Positions 24,231 to 32,305 of a stretch of DNA of 48,933 nucleotides are shown piece after piece. A program made the position numbers and the translations under genes. The DNA is taken from contig NZ_QVMJ01000030.1 in the NCBI RefSeq assembly GCF_010500955.1, forward strand, positions 21,966 to 70,898, in the 5' to 3' direction. How positions within the stretch are numbered: position 1 is the stretch's first letter; the number at the start of each line of letters is the position of its first letter. The DNA comes from Bacteroides sp. 519 (GTDB lineage Bacteria; Bacteroidota; Bacteroidia; Bacteroidales; Bacteroidaceae). The notes below the pieces were generated by a model. The model worked only from the letters and a program-made list of their open reading frames with translations. It had not been told where the DNA came from and searched no databases.

Positions 24231-24731
24231 ATGTCCAACTGGATGATAAGCAAAGCAGAGTTCAAACAATTATTCGATAAGTATTTTGATACGATTCGAA
24301 GTTTTATCTTCTATCGCTGTGGCGATAGGGATGCAGCATCGGATATGGCACAGGATGTCTTTATGAAGATTTGGGAGAAACGGGAACAACTGGATAACCT
24401 TAATTTAAAACCATTGCTTTATAAGATAGCAAACGATATGGTTATAAGCAATTATCGAAAAAGTTCTACCCGTTTAGATTATGAGGTGAGTATGAGTATT
24501 CAGATTGATAGTCCCTTGTCGCCCGAAGATGAATTAAACTTTGAAGAATTGGCATCTACTTATGCTAAAGCATTAGAAAAGATGCCGGAATTACAAAGGG
24601 TTGTTTTCCTGATGAGCCGGAATGATGAACTAAAGTATAGTGAAATAGCCCAATGTTTGGATATAAGCGTAAAAGCTGTCGAAAAACGGATGAGCGCTGC
24701 TTTGCAATTTCTTAGGACAGAACTATTATAA
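24231..24731 (+). CDS. ECF RNA polymerase sigma factor (FecI-like)
   Basis: The protein has about 166 residues from ATG 24231 (MSNWMISKAEF); ATG 24243 is an alternative. ATG 24213 lies inside the promoter box and cannot be used if that promoter is real. Region 2 is seen in DAASDMAQDVFMKIWEKR and YKIANDMVISNYRK. Region 4 is seen in LEKMPELQRVVFLMSRNDEL and SEIAQCLDISVKAVEKRMSA. The class pairs with FecR anti-sigma factors and TonB receptors, which follow here. It should direct RNA polymerase to TAGGGTA-N12-TGCGGT promoters, an inference from their positions. Confidence 0.9.
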   Translation: MSNWMISKAEFKQLFDKYFDTIRSFIFYRCGDRDAASDMAQDVFMKIWEKREQLDNLNLKPLLYKIANDMVISNYRKSSTRLDYEVSMSIQIDSPLSPEDELNFEELASTYAKALEKMPELQRVVFLMSRNDELKYSEIAQCLDISVKAVEKRMSAALQFLRTELL

Positions 24732-24742
24732 TTAAAGAAGAT

Positions 24743-25528
24743 ATGAAAACGGATGATATTAAAATAACCCCTAAATGGAGTAAAAGCAAAGAAGATATTT
24801 GGGATAGTGTCTTTGAAGGATTGGAAGAAACTCCCAAAGTTATTGAAATGGCTCCCCGAAAAAGATCATTGTGGTTTTATGCGGCTGCATCTATTGCTGC
24901 AATAGCTATAATTCTACCCTCCATAGCATTTTTCTATACAAAAAATGAAGTTGCTGAAAGAGGTACACATCTGGCGGTGGTTTTACCCGACGGCTCTAAA
25001 GTAGATTTGAATGCCGAAAGTAAAATCGGCTATAAACCTCTCTGGTGGTTTATTTCCCGTGATGTAGAACTGAAAGGCGAAGCATATTTTGAAGTTGAAA
25101 AAGGAAGCACATTTGATGTACGTTCCGGGCAATACACTGTAAGTGTACTGGGAACAAGTTTTAATGTGTTTTCCCGTGCCGAAAATTTTAAGGTAACCTG
25201 TCTTACCGGAAAGGTGAATGTTTCGGATAAATCGGAATCAGTAATACTTACCCCGAATATGCAGGCATTATTAAGTAATGGCAAACTTACCACTAATGAT
25301 GTCGAAGATGCGAAAGAATCTATTAATTGGAAACATGGTAAATTTGTTTTTGTTAGCGTACCTTTGCAAGATGTAATTCAGGAGATTGAAAGACAGTATG
25401 ATATTGAAGTATTGCCTAATTCAAATCTGAATTATTCATATTCAGGTAATTTTACGAAAGCTAAAGATCCGAATGATGTGCTTAAAATAGTAGGTAAACC
25501 GTTCGGAATAGAATTTAAGATAAAGTAA
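24743..25528 (+). CDS. FecR-like anti-sigma factor
   Basis: The 261-residue protein has a cytosolic N-terminus, one membrane helix (about residues 45-67, LWFYAAASIAAIAIILPSIA) and a periplasmic FecR domain with LPDGSKVDLNAESKI, GEAYFEVEKGSTFDV and GTSFNVFS. It ends in a short STN-like region (DVIQEIERQYDIEV). FecR proteins relay the receptor state to the sigma factor. It is 11 nt after the sigma gene, and its TAA is followed immediately by the TTG of the receptor gene. Confidence 0.9.
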   Translation: MKTDDIKITPKWSKSKEDIWDSVFEGLEETPKVIEMAPRKRSLWFYAAASIAAIAIILPSIAFFYTKNEVAERGTHLAVVLPDGSKVDLNAESKIGYKPLWWFISRDVELKGEAYFEVEKGSTFDVRSGQYTVSVLGTSFNVFSRAENFKVTCLTGKVNVSDKSESVILTPNMQALLSNGKLTTNDVEDAKESINWKHGKFVFVSVPLQDVIQEIERQYDIEVLPNSNLNYSYSGNFTKAKDPNDVLKIVGKPFGIEFKIK

Positions 25529-27958
25529 TTGAAGAAATTTATAGTTATACTTATAATAACCCTTACAGGCACAATTGCAGCTTTTTCACAAGAGCTGCAT
25601 TTGGTCGTTAATGACAAGCCCCTTAACGATGTTCTGCGGGGATTACCCGTAGAAATTTCTTTTGATGATAATGCCCTTTCCCAATATAAGGTAACGGTCA
25701 ATCGAAAATTTAATAATCCTCAAAGCGCACTTGATTTTTTGCTGAAAGATAAACCGTTTCGCCACGAAAATATAAACGGAGTTTATGTTATCGCTTCCTA
25801 TACTGAAAAGATAGAGCAACCGCCTGTTGTTGAAGTTAAGCGGTACTATACGTTTTCAGGGACAATAAGGGATGCAGATAGCGAAGAAGGTTTACCTTAC
25901 GCTTATATCACTACTCCCGAAAAGACCGTTTCAACTGATGAAGCAGGTTATTTTTCTTTCAAAACCGAGAAAAAAGGAAATCAGCGTGTACAAGTGCAGT
26001 ATTTGGGCTATCAGGCACAAGATACTATTCTTTCTCCCGGACTAAACGAAATCCGGCTACAATCTGCTGTTTTTACTATGGATGAAGTAATCGTCAGTCC
26101 TGCTCCCGCCACAATGCTTATCCAATCCGGCAATAGTCCCGGCGAAATCCGCATCAATCATCAAATTTCAAAATATATTCCCGGAAGCAATGATAATTCC
26201 GTATTTAACCTTATGCGGATGATGCCCGGAGTAAGAGCATCGGGCGAGCCATCGGAAGACCTGATTGTGTGGGGCAGTAATATGGGTGAAAGCAAGATAA
26301 CATACGACGGATATACGCTATTCGGTATAAAGAACTATAACGACCATATAGGTTCGGTCAATCCCTATATGGTAAAAGACATACGCATCTTGAAAGGCGG
26401 GTACGGCTCCAATCAGGGCGGACGTATCGGTGCCATTACGGAGATAACAGGTATAGACGGTAATTTTAATGCTCCGTCTGTAAAAGCAACTGTCAGCAAT
26501 TATACAATGAACCTTTTTGCTTCGGTACCCTTGACAAAGAAATTGAATATCTCTGCTGCTTACAGGCAGACTTTCTATAACCTGTATAACAATGAGAATG
26601 TGGATTTATCCAATAGTGAAAATAATCCACAAACGATTTATTCAAGCATATATATAAAGCCTGATTACCATTTCAATGATGCCAATTTAAAGCTATCAGG
26701 AAAAGCATTTAAGGATGATTCCTATTACATCAGCCTGTATGGAGCTAATGACCGCTTTAAATACTCGGTAAATCAACCAAACGAGTATGATGTCAATGCT
26801 TCTGAAAAGAACAGGCAATATGGTGGGGCGGCTTCTTATAAACGGGTATGGGAAAACGGCTCAACTACAAAAGTTGTGGCTACATTCTCACGGCTTACCT
26901 CTTTGTTGGATAATCTCACAATACTGGGAGATAAAAAGCCGACAACAGACGATGTTAGTCATCTGGATAATGAGGTACAGGAGTTTTCGGTAAGACTTAA
27001 CCATGACTTTAATATCGGAAGCCGTAACAAAGTACAAGTTGGCGGGGAGTGGCAACAATACAGGGTAAGTCTGAACGAGCTATGCGGAGAACTGGATAAG
27101 CCGACAGTCTATATTACAGATAATATATTATTGGATAATTTGACTTTAAGTGCAGGTGTACGGGTGGATATGCCATTGAATAAAAAAGTCTATGTACAGC
27201 CCCGTTTATCCGGCACATATAAAATATCGGAAGAACTAACTGCAACTGCTTCGTGGGGACTATACAATCAGTTTCTTACCCGTACCGCATACCAATATGA
27301 TGAATCGGGATTTCAAACCGTATGGACTATGGCAGACAGTACCTTTACAAAGGCAATGCACACTACCGCAGGTATTGCATACAGTAAAAACGGCTTCTTG
27401 GTCAGTATGGAAGGATATTATAAGACTACAAAAAACAGTCAGTATTTTTTGGATAATACAGTCTATAAAATAGATAATACGATTTTAGGAGCAGACTTGT
27501 TTGCCAAAAAGCTAATCAGAAATCATACTTTATATGGCTCGTATTCCATCAACCGCCTTAGTAAACCGCAAAACGAACTTTCGCATGAAATAAAAGTCGG
27601 AGGTATCGGGGCATTCGATCCTTTCTATTTTTCGTTGAGTTATGTTTATGGTACAGGCTTTTCTTATATTTCCACTGGAGGGCACGGACATGGACAAGGC
27701 AATGAGGAAGGACAGCATGGCTCCGAACACGAACATACGGATTATTCCGATGAGCCATACAGCCGCTTTGATATAGGTGCTACATACAGGGCACAAATAA
27801 AGAAAGTAAGGCTGCAAGCAGGCGTATCGCTATTGAATGTGTTTGGTACTAAGAATATAAAATACAACTATCAGATTTCCGGTCAAAATACTGCAACAAA
27901 TATCTTCACAAAAGCAACTCCATTTACTCCAACGGTATTTCTTGAAATTATTTTTTGA
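25529..27958 (+). CDS. TonB-dependent receptor with STN domain and His-rich loop
   Basis: The 809-residue protein starts with TTG at 25529, directly after the FecR stop; without it the signal peptide KKFIVILIITLTGTIAAFSQ would be lost, so the rare start is likely real. An N-terminal STN-like region (LHLVVNDKPLNDVLRGLPVE), a carboxypeptidase-like domain, plug and beta-barrel follow. A surface loop near residues 715-740 carries HGHGQGNEEGQHGSEHEHTD, rich in His, a likely metal-binding site. It fits a receptor for metal or metal-chelate uptake or sensing. It ends just before the second ECF-type promoter. Confidence 0.9.
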   Translation: MKKFIVILIITLTGTIAAFSQELHLVVNDKPLNDVLRGLPVEISFDDNALSQYKVTVNRKFNNPQSALDFLLKDKPFRHENINGVYVIASYTEKIEQPPVVEVKRYYTFSGTIRDADSEEGLPYAYITTPEKTVSTDEAGYFSFKTEKKGNQRVQVQYLGYQAQDTILSPGLNEIRLQSAVFTMDEVIVSPAPATMLIQSGNSPGEIRINHQISKYIPGSNDNSVFNLMRMMPGVRASGEPSEDLIVWGSNMGESKITYDGYTLFGIKNYNDHIGSVNPYMVKDIRILKGGYGSNQGGRIGAITEITGIDGNFNAPSVKATVSNYTMNLFASVPLTKKLNISAAYRQTFYNLYNNENVDLSNSENNPQTIYSSIYIKPDYHFNDANLKLSGKAFKDDSYYISLYGANDRFKYSVNQPNEYDVNASEKNRQYGGAASYKRVWENGSTTKVVATFSRLTSLLDNLTILGDKKPTTDDVSHLDNEVQEFSVRLNHDFNIGSRNKVQVGGEWQQYRVSLNELCGELDKPTVYITDNILLDNLTLSAGVRVDMPLNKKVYVQPRLSGTYKISEELTATASWGLYNQFLTRTAYQYDESGFQTVWTMADSTFTKAMHTTAGIAYSKNGFLVSMEGYYKTTKNSQYFLDNTVYKIDNTILGADLFAKKLIRNHTLYGSYSINRLSKPQNELSHEIKVGGIGAFDPFYFSLSYVYGTGFSYISTGGHGHGQGNEEGQHGSEHEHTDYSDEPYSRFDIGATYRAQIKKVRLQAGVSLLNVFGTKNIKYNYQISGQNTATNIFTKATPFTPTVFLEIIF

Positions 27959-27965
27959 TTTATGG

Positions 27966-27990
27966 TAGGGTAAACCCTGCTTTATGCGGT
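27966..27990 (+). promoter_or_regulatory. ECF-type promoter TAGGGTA-N12-TGCGGT (first His-rich lipoprotein)
   Basis: TAGGGTA at 27966-27972 and TGCGGT at 27985-27990 are 12 nt apart, as at 24195 and 33920. The His-rich lipoprotein gene starts 60 nt later. Confidence 0.75.
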
Positions 27991-28050
27991 TACTATTACG
28001 AAAGCGCTTCAGAAAAAAACAAAGTACAAATTCGTAAATTAGTAGATCAA

Positions 28051-28401
28051 ATGAAAAAGTTATTTTATTCGTTGGCAGTAGTTTTATTTGCAGTAACATT
28101 CGTTGCTTGCAGTAATGACGACCATGAAGATTTTGGGACATCAGCAAAACAAGATATTGAAGCCAGAGCTGCGGCTTTAGGATTTGATGATGTTGCAGCT
28201 TACCAAGCAAGTGTAGCAGAGCAATGTTCAGCGGGAAATCATGAAAATTGTGATATTTATAACGATGGCACTCACGAAGCCTGCGCATATTCCGACCATT
28301 CAGGGAAAAACCATGACGGCACCCATCACAATGGAACCGATCATGGAACACATGACAAAGATGGTCATTCACACGGTTCGCATGATGGTAAACACCATTA
28401 A
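28051..28401 (+). CDS. His-rich lipoprotein, first copy
   Basis: I start at ATG 28051, giving MKKLFYSLAVVLFAVTFVAC then SNDD, a lipoprotein signal; upstream codons hold the promoter. The 116-residue protein has a short helical part (EARAAALGFDDVAAYQASVA), then EQCSAGNHENCDIYNDGTHE with Cys pairs, and a tail of about 40 residues that is mostly His, Asp, Gly and Lys (KDGHSHGSHDGKHH). It is very likely a periplasmic or surface metal-binding protein. The gene at 33979 encodes a longer relative. It ends at a strong terminator. Confidence 0.8.
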   Translation: MKKLFYSLAVVLFAVTFVACSNDDHEDFGTSAKQDIEARAAALGFDDVAAYQASVAEQCSAGNHENCDIYNDGTHEACAYSDHSGKNHDGTHHNGTDHGTHDKDGHSHGSHDGKHH

Positions 28402-28418
28402 TAACCTTTATGTACGAT

Positions 28419-28464
28419 GGGATTCAATAAAGGGGAAACAATTTCTTTATTGAATCCCTTTTTT
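28419..28464 (+). terminator. Strong terminator after the first His-rich lipoprotein gene
   Basis: GGGATTCAATAAAG pairs perfectly with CTTTATTGAATCCC (14 bp) around a 12-nt loop and is followed by TTTTTT. Confidence 0.95.
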
Positions 28465-28515
28465 AAAACACATTGCCTATAATAAAATTATCTAACCACA
28501 GTTAAGATATTAAGT

Positions 28516-28947
28516 TTGAAAAATAAATGTTCCATATCCGCTATTGTACTCTCAACCATACTATTTTTGGTTTTTGCAGTTATTCCACATCATCATCATG
28601 GTGGGAAAGCCTGCATTGTTATCGAGTTGTGTGAGTTGGATAATGCAATAAACGATGAACATACACATCACAGCGATACGGATAGTGAGCAAAATCACGA
28701 TGAAACCTGTATTGCTAAATCAAAATTCATCATTCCTACATCTGTTGATGAAACAAAACTAAAAGTATCAGATAATCAAAATGATACTGTTTTATTTCCT
28801 ATCTTTTTCCTTGTTGGAAATTTATTTAATTATAGTTTAGATAGTTCATTTATCGAATCTGATTACGGTGAGTATATACTAAGCTATAAATCCGCAGCAG
28901 CAAATCAATTTCATGGTTTGCGGGCACCTCCTTTCACCTTTTCATAA
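28516..28947 (+). CDS. DUF6769-like PHHHH protein, first copy
   Basis: The start is a TTG at 28516 (no ATG fits before the hydrophobic signal). The 143-residue protein has a signal/membrane helix (ISAIVLSTILFLVFAVIPHH) followed by HHHHGGKACIVIELCELD, a His/Asp-rich part and Cys residues. Its end, SYKSAAANQFHGLRAPP, is shared almost word for word with the protein at 35161. This matches DUF6769 as I recall it. The PHHHH motif and acidic region suggest metal binding at the inner membrane or in the periplasm. Confidence 0.7.
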   Translation: MKNKCSISAIVLSTILFLVFAVIPHHHHGGKACIVIELCELDNAINDEHTHHSDTDSEQNHDETCIAKSKFIIPTSVDETKLKVSDNQNDTVLFPIFFLVGNLFNYSLDSSFIESDYGEYILSYKSAAANQFHGLRAPPFTFS

Positions 28948-28950
28948 CAG

Positions 28951-28971
28951 AAAGACTAAATTATAGTCTTT
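28951..28971 (+). terminator. Weak hairpin after the first DUF6769-like gene
   Basis: AAAGACTA pairs with TAGTCTTT (8 bp) around AATTA; the tail ATCCTTTG is not a strong T-run. It could be a terminator or a hairpin in the next leader. Confidence 0.4.
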
Positions 28972-29063
28972 ATCCTTTGTGCTTGTAATCTATCTTCCGG
29001 TAGATACTAAGCCACCGCTATATCTAATTTTCCGAACAATCCCAAAAAAATAATATAAATAAG

Positions 29064-29858
29064 ATGTTTTTAAAATTGACAAAAGCATTGTGTACCATTG
29101 TGTTATTACTTTCGGTTTCACTCCCAAATGCTTATACCCAAACAAATAATAACACGCTTTCTGAAAGCGATAGTATTCAGGTAAATGACTATAAATTCTC
29201 ATATAAACAATTAATAATACCTGCATCCCTGATGTTGTACGGAACAATAGAAGCAACATTAGCGCCCAAAAATCGCCTATTAAACTATGCCATAGGGCAT
29301 GAAGTAATAACACACAAACCTGAAAAGTTTCAGATTGATGATATAACGCAATATGTACCTGCGGCGAGTGTATATGCTTTAAACTTAGTCGGGATAAAAG
29401 GCAAACACAATTTCAAAGACAGGACGATTATTTTAGGAATGGCAAGCCTGTTCACGGCGGCTTCAGTGAATGGTTTAAAATATACGGCACGAGTTGAAAG
29501 ACCAGATAAATCCGCAAAAAATTCTTTTCCGTCAGGGCATACGGCAATCGCTTTTATGGGTGCTGAATTTCTTTGGCAAGAATATAAAGATGTTTCAATC
29601 TGGTATGGAATAGCGGGATATACTATCGCTGCGGGAACCGGAGCATTCCGCATATACAATAATAAGCACTGGGTAGGCGACGTCGCATTCGGTGCCGGGC
29701 TTGGCATATTAAGTACAAAACTTGCCTATTGGCTCTATCCTACTGTTGAAAAGAAAATATTTAAAGGTGGTCAGGAGAAAAAGAACAAACGAAATCTTGC
29801 TTTTTACCCCTATTACACAGGTCAGCAGGGTGGTTTATCGCTTTCAATGCAATTTTAA
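29064..29858 (+). CDS. PAP2-family phosphatase (lipid phosphatase-like)
   Basis: The 264-residue protein has a signal segment (MFLKLTKALCTIVLLLSVSL). The PAP2 catalytic triplet follows: KYTARVERP, SFPSGHTAIAF (PSGH) and FRIYNNKHWVGDVAFGAG (HxxxD). PAP2 enzymes remove phosphates from lipids or undecaprenyl diphosphate; LpxE/LpxF-type members act on lipid A. It is the first of five genes that resemble a lipid A sugar-modification operon, and the 12-nt gap to the next gene supports co-transcription. A lipid A phosphatase role is an inference from neighbours. Confidence 0.85.
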   Translation: MFLKLTKALCTIVLLLSVSLPNAYTQTNNNTLSESDSIQVNDYKFSYKQLIIPASLMLYGTIEATLAPKNRLLNYAIGHEVITHKPEKFQIDDITQYVPAASVYALNLVGIKGKHNFKDRTIILGMASLFTAASVNGLKYTARVERPDKSAKNSFPSGHTAIAFMGAEFLWQEYKDVSIWYGIAGYTIAAGTGAFRIYNNKHWVGDVAFGAGLGILSTKLAYWLYPTVEKKIFKGGQEKKNKRNLAFYPYYTGQQGGLSLSMQF

Positions 29859-29870
29859 AATATAAATGAT

Positions 29871-30602
29871 ATGAACTCTACAAAAGATTATGATTTAACC
29901 ATAATAGTTCCTGTTTATAATGAAGAAGAAAATATAAACAAACTTGAAAAGGAACTATCTGAATATGTATGTTCTTCATCAGTAAAAACCTGCATACTAT
30001 TCGTTGATGATGGATCGAAAGACCAAAGCAAAACATTGATACAGGAAGTGTGTCAGCGAAACCGTCATCTTTTTTATATAAGTTTTGCTCGAAATTGCGG
30101 ATTAAGCGCAGCTATAAAAGCAGGGATAGATATAGCCCAGTCGTCATTTGTCGGATATATAGATGCTGATTTACAAACAGCGCCTAAAGATTTTGAACTT
30201 TTATTGCCATATAGAAATGAATATGAAATGGTAATGGGTATCCGTACAGGACGCAAAGATAGTTTAGGAAAAAAACTATCGTCGAAAATAGCCAATAGTT
30301 TTCGCCGCATGATGACTAATGACGGCATAGAAGATACGGGGTGTCCACTAAAAATTATTCATACCGAATACGCTAAACGCATTCCGATGTTTACGGGGAT
30401 GCACCGTTTCCTACCTGCTCTCCTTCAGTTACAACATGGCAGGGTAAAGCAGGTTCCTGTTAGGCATTTTGAACGTACCGCAGGTCAATCAAAATTTCAT
30501 TTATGGAACAGGTTGGTTAGTCCTTTTATGGATTGCTTTGCTTTCCGATGGATGAAGAAACGGTACATAAACTATACTATTGAAAAAGAAGGTATTAATT
30601 AA
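29871..30602 (+). CDS. Family 2 glycosyltransferase, polyprenyl-phosphate sugar synthase-like
   Basis: The 243-residue GT2 protein has TIIVPVYNEEENINKLEKEL, LFVDDGSKDQSK, YIDADLQTAPKDF and TGCPLKI, as in DPM1, ArnC and related enzymes that load a sugar onto a polyprenyl phosphate carrier at the cytoplasmic face. The C-terminal membrane helices of ArnC are missing, so it may dock to the multi-pass protein encoded 13 nt downstream. The sugar is unknown; the adjacent epimerase suggests galacturonic acid. Confidence 0.85.
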   Translation: MNSTKDYDLTIIVPVYNEEENINKLEKELSEYVCSSSVKTCILFVDDGSKDQSKTLIQEVCQRNRHLFYISFARNCGLSAAIKAGIDIAQSSFVGYIDADLQTAPKDFELLLPYRNEYEMVMGIRTGRKDSLGKKLSSKIANSFRRMMTNDGIEDTGCPLKIIHTEYAKRIPMFTGMHRFLPALLQLQHGRVKQVPVRHFERTAGQSKFHLWNRLVSPFMDCFAFRWMKKRYINYTIEKEGIN

Positions 30603-30615
30603 GCCATAGCAAAAA

Positions 30616-31263
30616 GTGAATAACGACATTTGGTATTTTGTTTTAGGTTTTTTAGCACAGGGGTTATTTTCTGCCAGAATGCTTATTCAGTGGATTTTAT
30701 CGGAAAAGGCTAAAAAAGTTGTATCTCCGACTATCTATTGGCAGTTAAGTTTATTAGCTTCTATATTATTTTCTATATATGGGTGGCTAAGGGGAGATTT
30801 TGTAATAATTCTCGGACAACTATTCTCCTATTATATCTATATATGGAATTTGAATAGTAAAAACAACTGGAAAAAAATCCATTTAGCTATAAGAACAGTA
30901 ATTCTCTTAATACCTGCTGCCGCACTTTGCTATGTGCTATATAACAATGAAGTAAGCATTGACAGGTTATTTTCAAATATATCGTTATGGTTACTTCTAT
31001 TTGGTTCCGCAGGTCAGATAATTTTCACTTTCCGCTTTGTTTATCAATGGTGGCATTCAAGATTGAGAGGTGAATCTGTCCTTCCCTTAAACTTTTGGCT
31101 GTTGAGTATAATAGGTTCTCTGATAACTATTGCATACGCAATATTCAGAGAAGATCCGGTATTGCTTATTGGTCAAAGTTTTGGTTTTATCACATATTCC
31201 AGAAATGTGTGGTTGATTATAAAAAACTGTAATGAGGATGAATCTAAAAAAGAGATTAAATGA
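30616..31263 (+). CDS. LAB_N (lipid A disaccharide synthase N-terminal)-like membrane protein
   Basis: The 215-residue protein has two similar halves of three helices: FLAQGLFSARMLIQWILSEK with FVIILGQLFSYYIYIWNL, and GSAGQIIFTFRFVYQWWHSR with VLLIGQSFGFITYSRNVWLI. This is the LAB_N domain in duplicate. The start is GTG at 30616. It often accompanies GT2 and GT39 enzymes; a role as flippase or scaffold for the lipid-linked sugar is inferred. Its stop overlaps the next gene's start as ATGA. Confidence 0.75.
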   Translation: MNNDIWYFVLGFLAQGLFSARMLIQWILSEKAKKVVSPTIYWQLSLLASILFSIYGWLRGDFVIILGQLFSYYIYIWNLNSKNNWKKIHLAIRTVILLIPAAALCYVLYNNEVSIDRLFSNISLWLLLFGSAGQIIFTFRFVYQWWHSRLRGESVLPLNFWLLSIIGSLITIAYAIFREDPVLLIGQSFGFITYSRNVWLIIKNCNEDESKKEIK

Positions 31264-32282
31264 AAATATTAGTTACAGGCAGTGCAGGATTTATCGGATT
31301 TCACTTGGTAAAAGCATTGGTTGAAAATAAAGAGAATTTCGTTGTGGGAATAGATAATATAAATGACTATTACGATGTAAACCTAAAATATGGCAGGTTG
31401 TCTGAATGTGGAATAGGAAAAGAGGATATAACAGAAAATGAAGTAGTCCATAGTTCATTTTATTGCAATTATGATTTTGGAAAGATTGATCTTACGGACT
31501 TTATACAATTAGGTGTTCTTTTTAAGAAGTATCAATTTGATTATGTTATCAATCTGGCAGCACAAGCGGGGGTTCGGTATTCTTTAGAAAATCCCCATGC
31601 TTATATCAACTCTAACATTCTTGGCTTTGTAAATATCTTAGAGTGTTGCAGGCATAATAATATCAAGCATCTTATATATGCTTCCAGTTCTTCGGTTTAT
31701 GGATTGAACAATAAAATTCCTTTTAAGGAATCTGCCACAGTTGATAATCCTGCCAGTTTTTATGCTGCAACAAAAAAAAGTAATGAACTGATGGCTCATT
31801 CTTATAGTCATTTGTTCAATTTGCCCTCCACAGGAATAAGACTTTTTACTGTATATGGAGCATGGGGAAGACCTGATATGGCTCCGATGATTTTCGCAAG
31901 ATCTATTCGGGAGGGCAGAACAATCAAGGTTTTTAATAATGGGGATATGCTTAGAGATTTCACCTATATAGATGATGTTATAAAAAGCATCGTCTTACTC
32001 TTGGATAAAACTCCGGATAAAAATTCAGATTCCGCTTTCTATCAGATTTTTAATATCGGCAATTCAAAGCCAGTTAATTTACTCCAGTTTATAGAAGCGA
32101 TTGAATATGAAATGCAAAAAGACGCTCATTTGGAAATGTACCCTTTTCAATCCGGTGATGTAAAGGAAACCTATGCTGATATAAGCAAATTGACCAGATA
32201 CATTCATTATAAGCCCAAAACAGTATTACCGGAAGGAATAAAATCATTTATTGAGTGGTTTAATTCAATGGAAAATCAATAG
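31260..32282 (+). CDS. UDP-glucuronate 4-epimerase-like SDR
   Basis: The 340-residue extended SDR protein has TGSAGFIGFH at the N-terminus (NAD binding), SFYAATKKSNE with catalytic Tyr-xxx-Lys, and TVYGAWGRPDMAPMIFARSI. The YGxWGRPDMA motif and length are typical of UDP-glucuronate 4-epimerases, which supply UDP-galacturonate. The gene is translationally coupled to the LAB_N gene. UDP-Glc epimerase or a related reaction is the main alternative. Confidence 0.8.
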   Translation: MKILVTGSAGFIGFHLVKALVENKENFVVGIDNINDYYDVNLKYGRLSECGIGKEDITENEVVHSSFYCNYDFGKIDLTDFIQLGVLFKKYQFDYVINLAAQAGVRYSLENPHAYINSNILGFVNILECCRHNNIKHLIYASSSSVYGLNNKIPFKESATVDNPASFYAATKKSNELMAHSYSHLFNLPSTGIRLFTVYGAWGRPDMAPMIFARSIREGRTIKVFNNGDMLRDFTYIDDVIKSIVLLLDKTPDKNSDSAFYQIFNIGNSKPVNLLQFIEAIEYEMQKDAHLEMYPFQSGDVKETYADISKLTRYIHYKPKTVLPEGIKSFIEWFNSMENQ

Positions 32283-32305
32283 GTGTTAATCCTTAATTAT
32301 TAACT

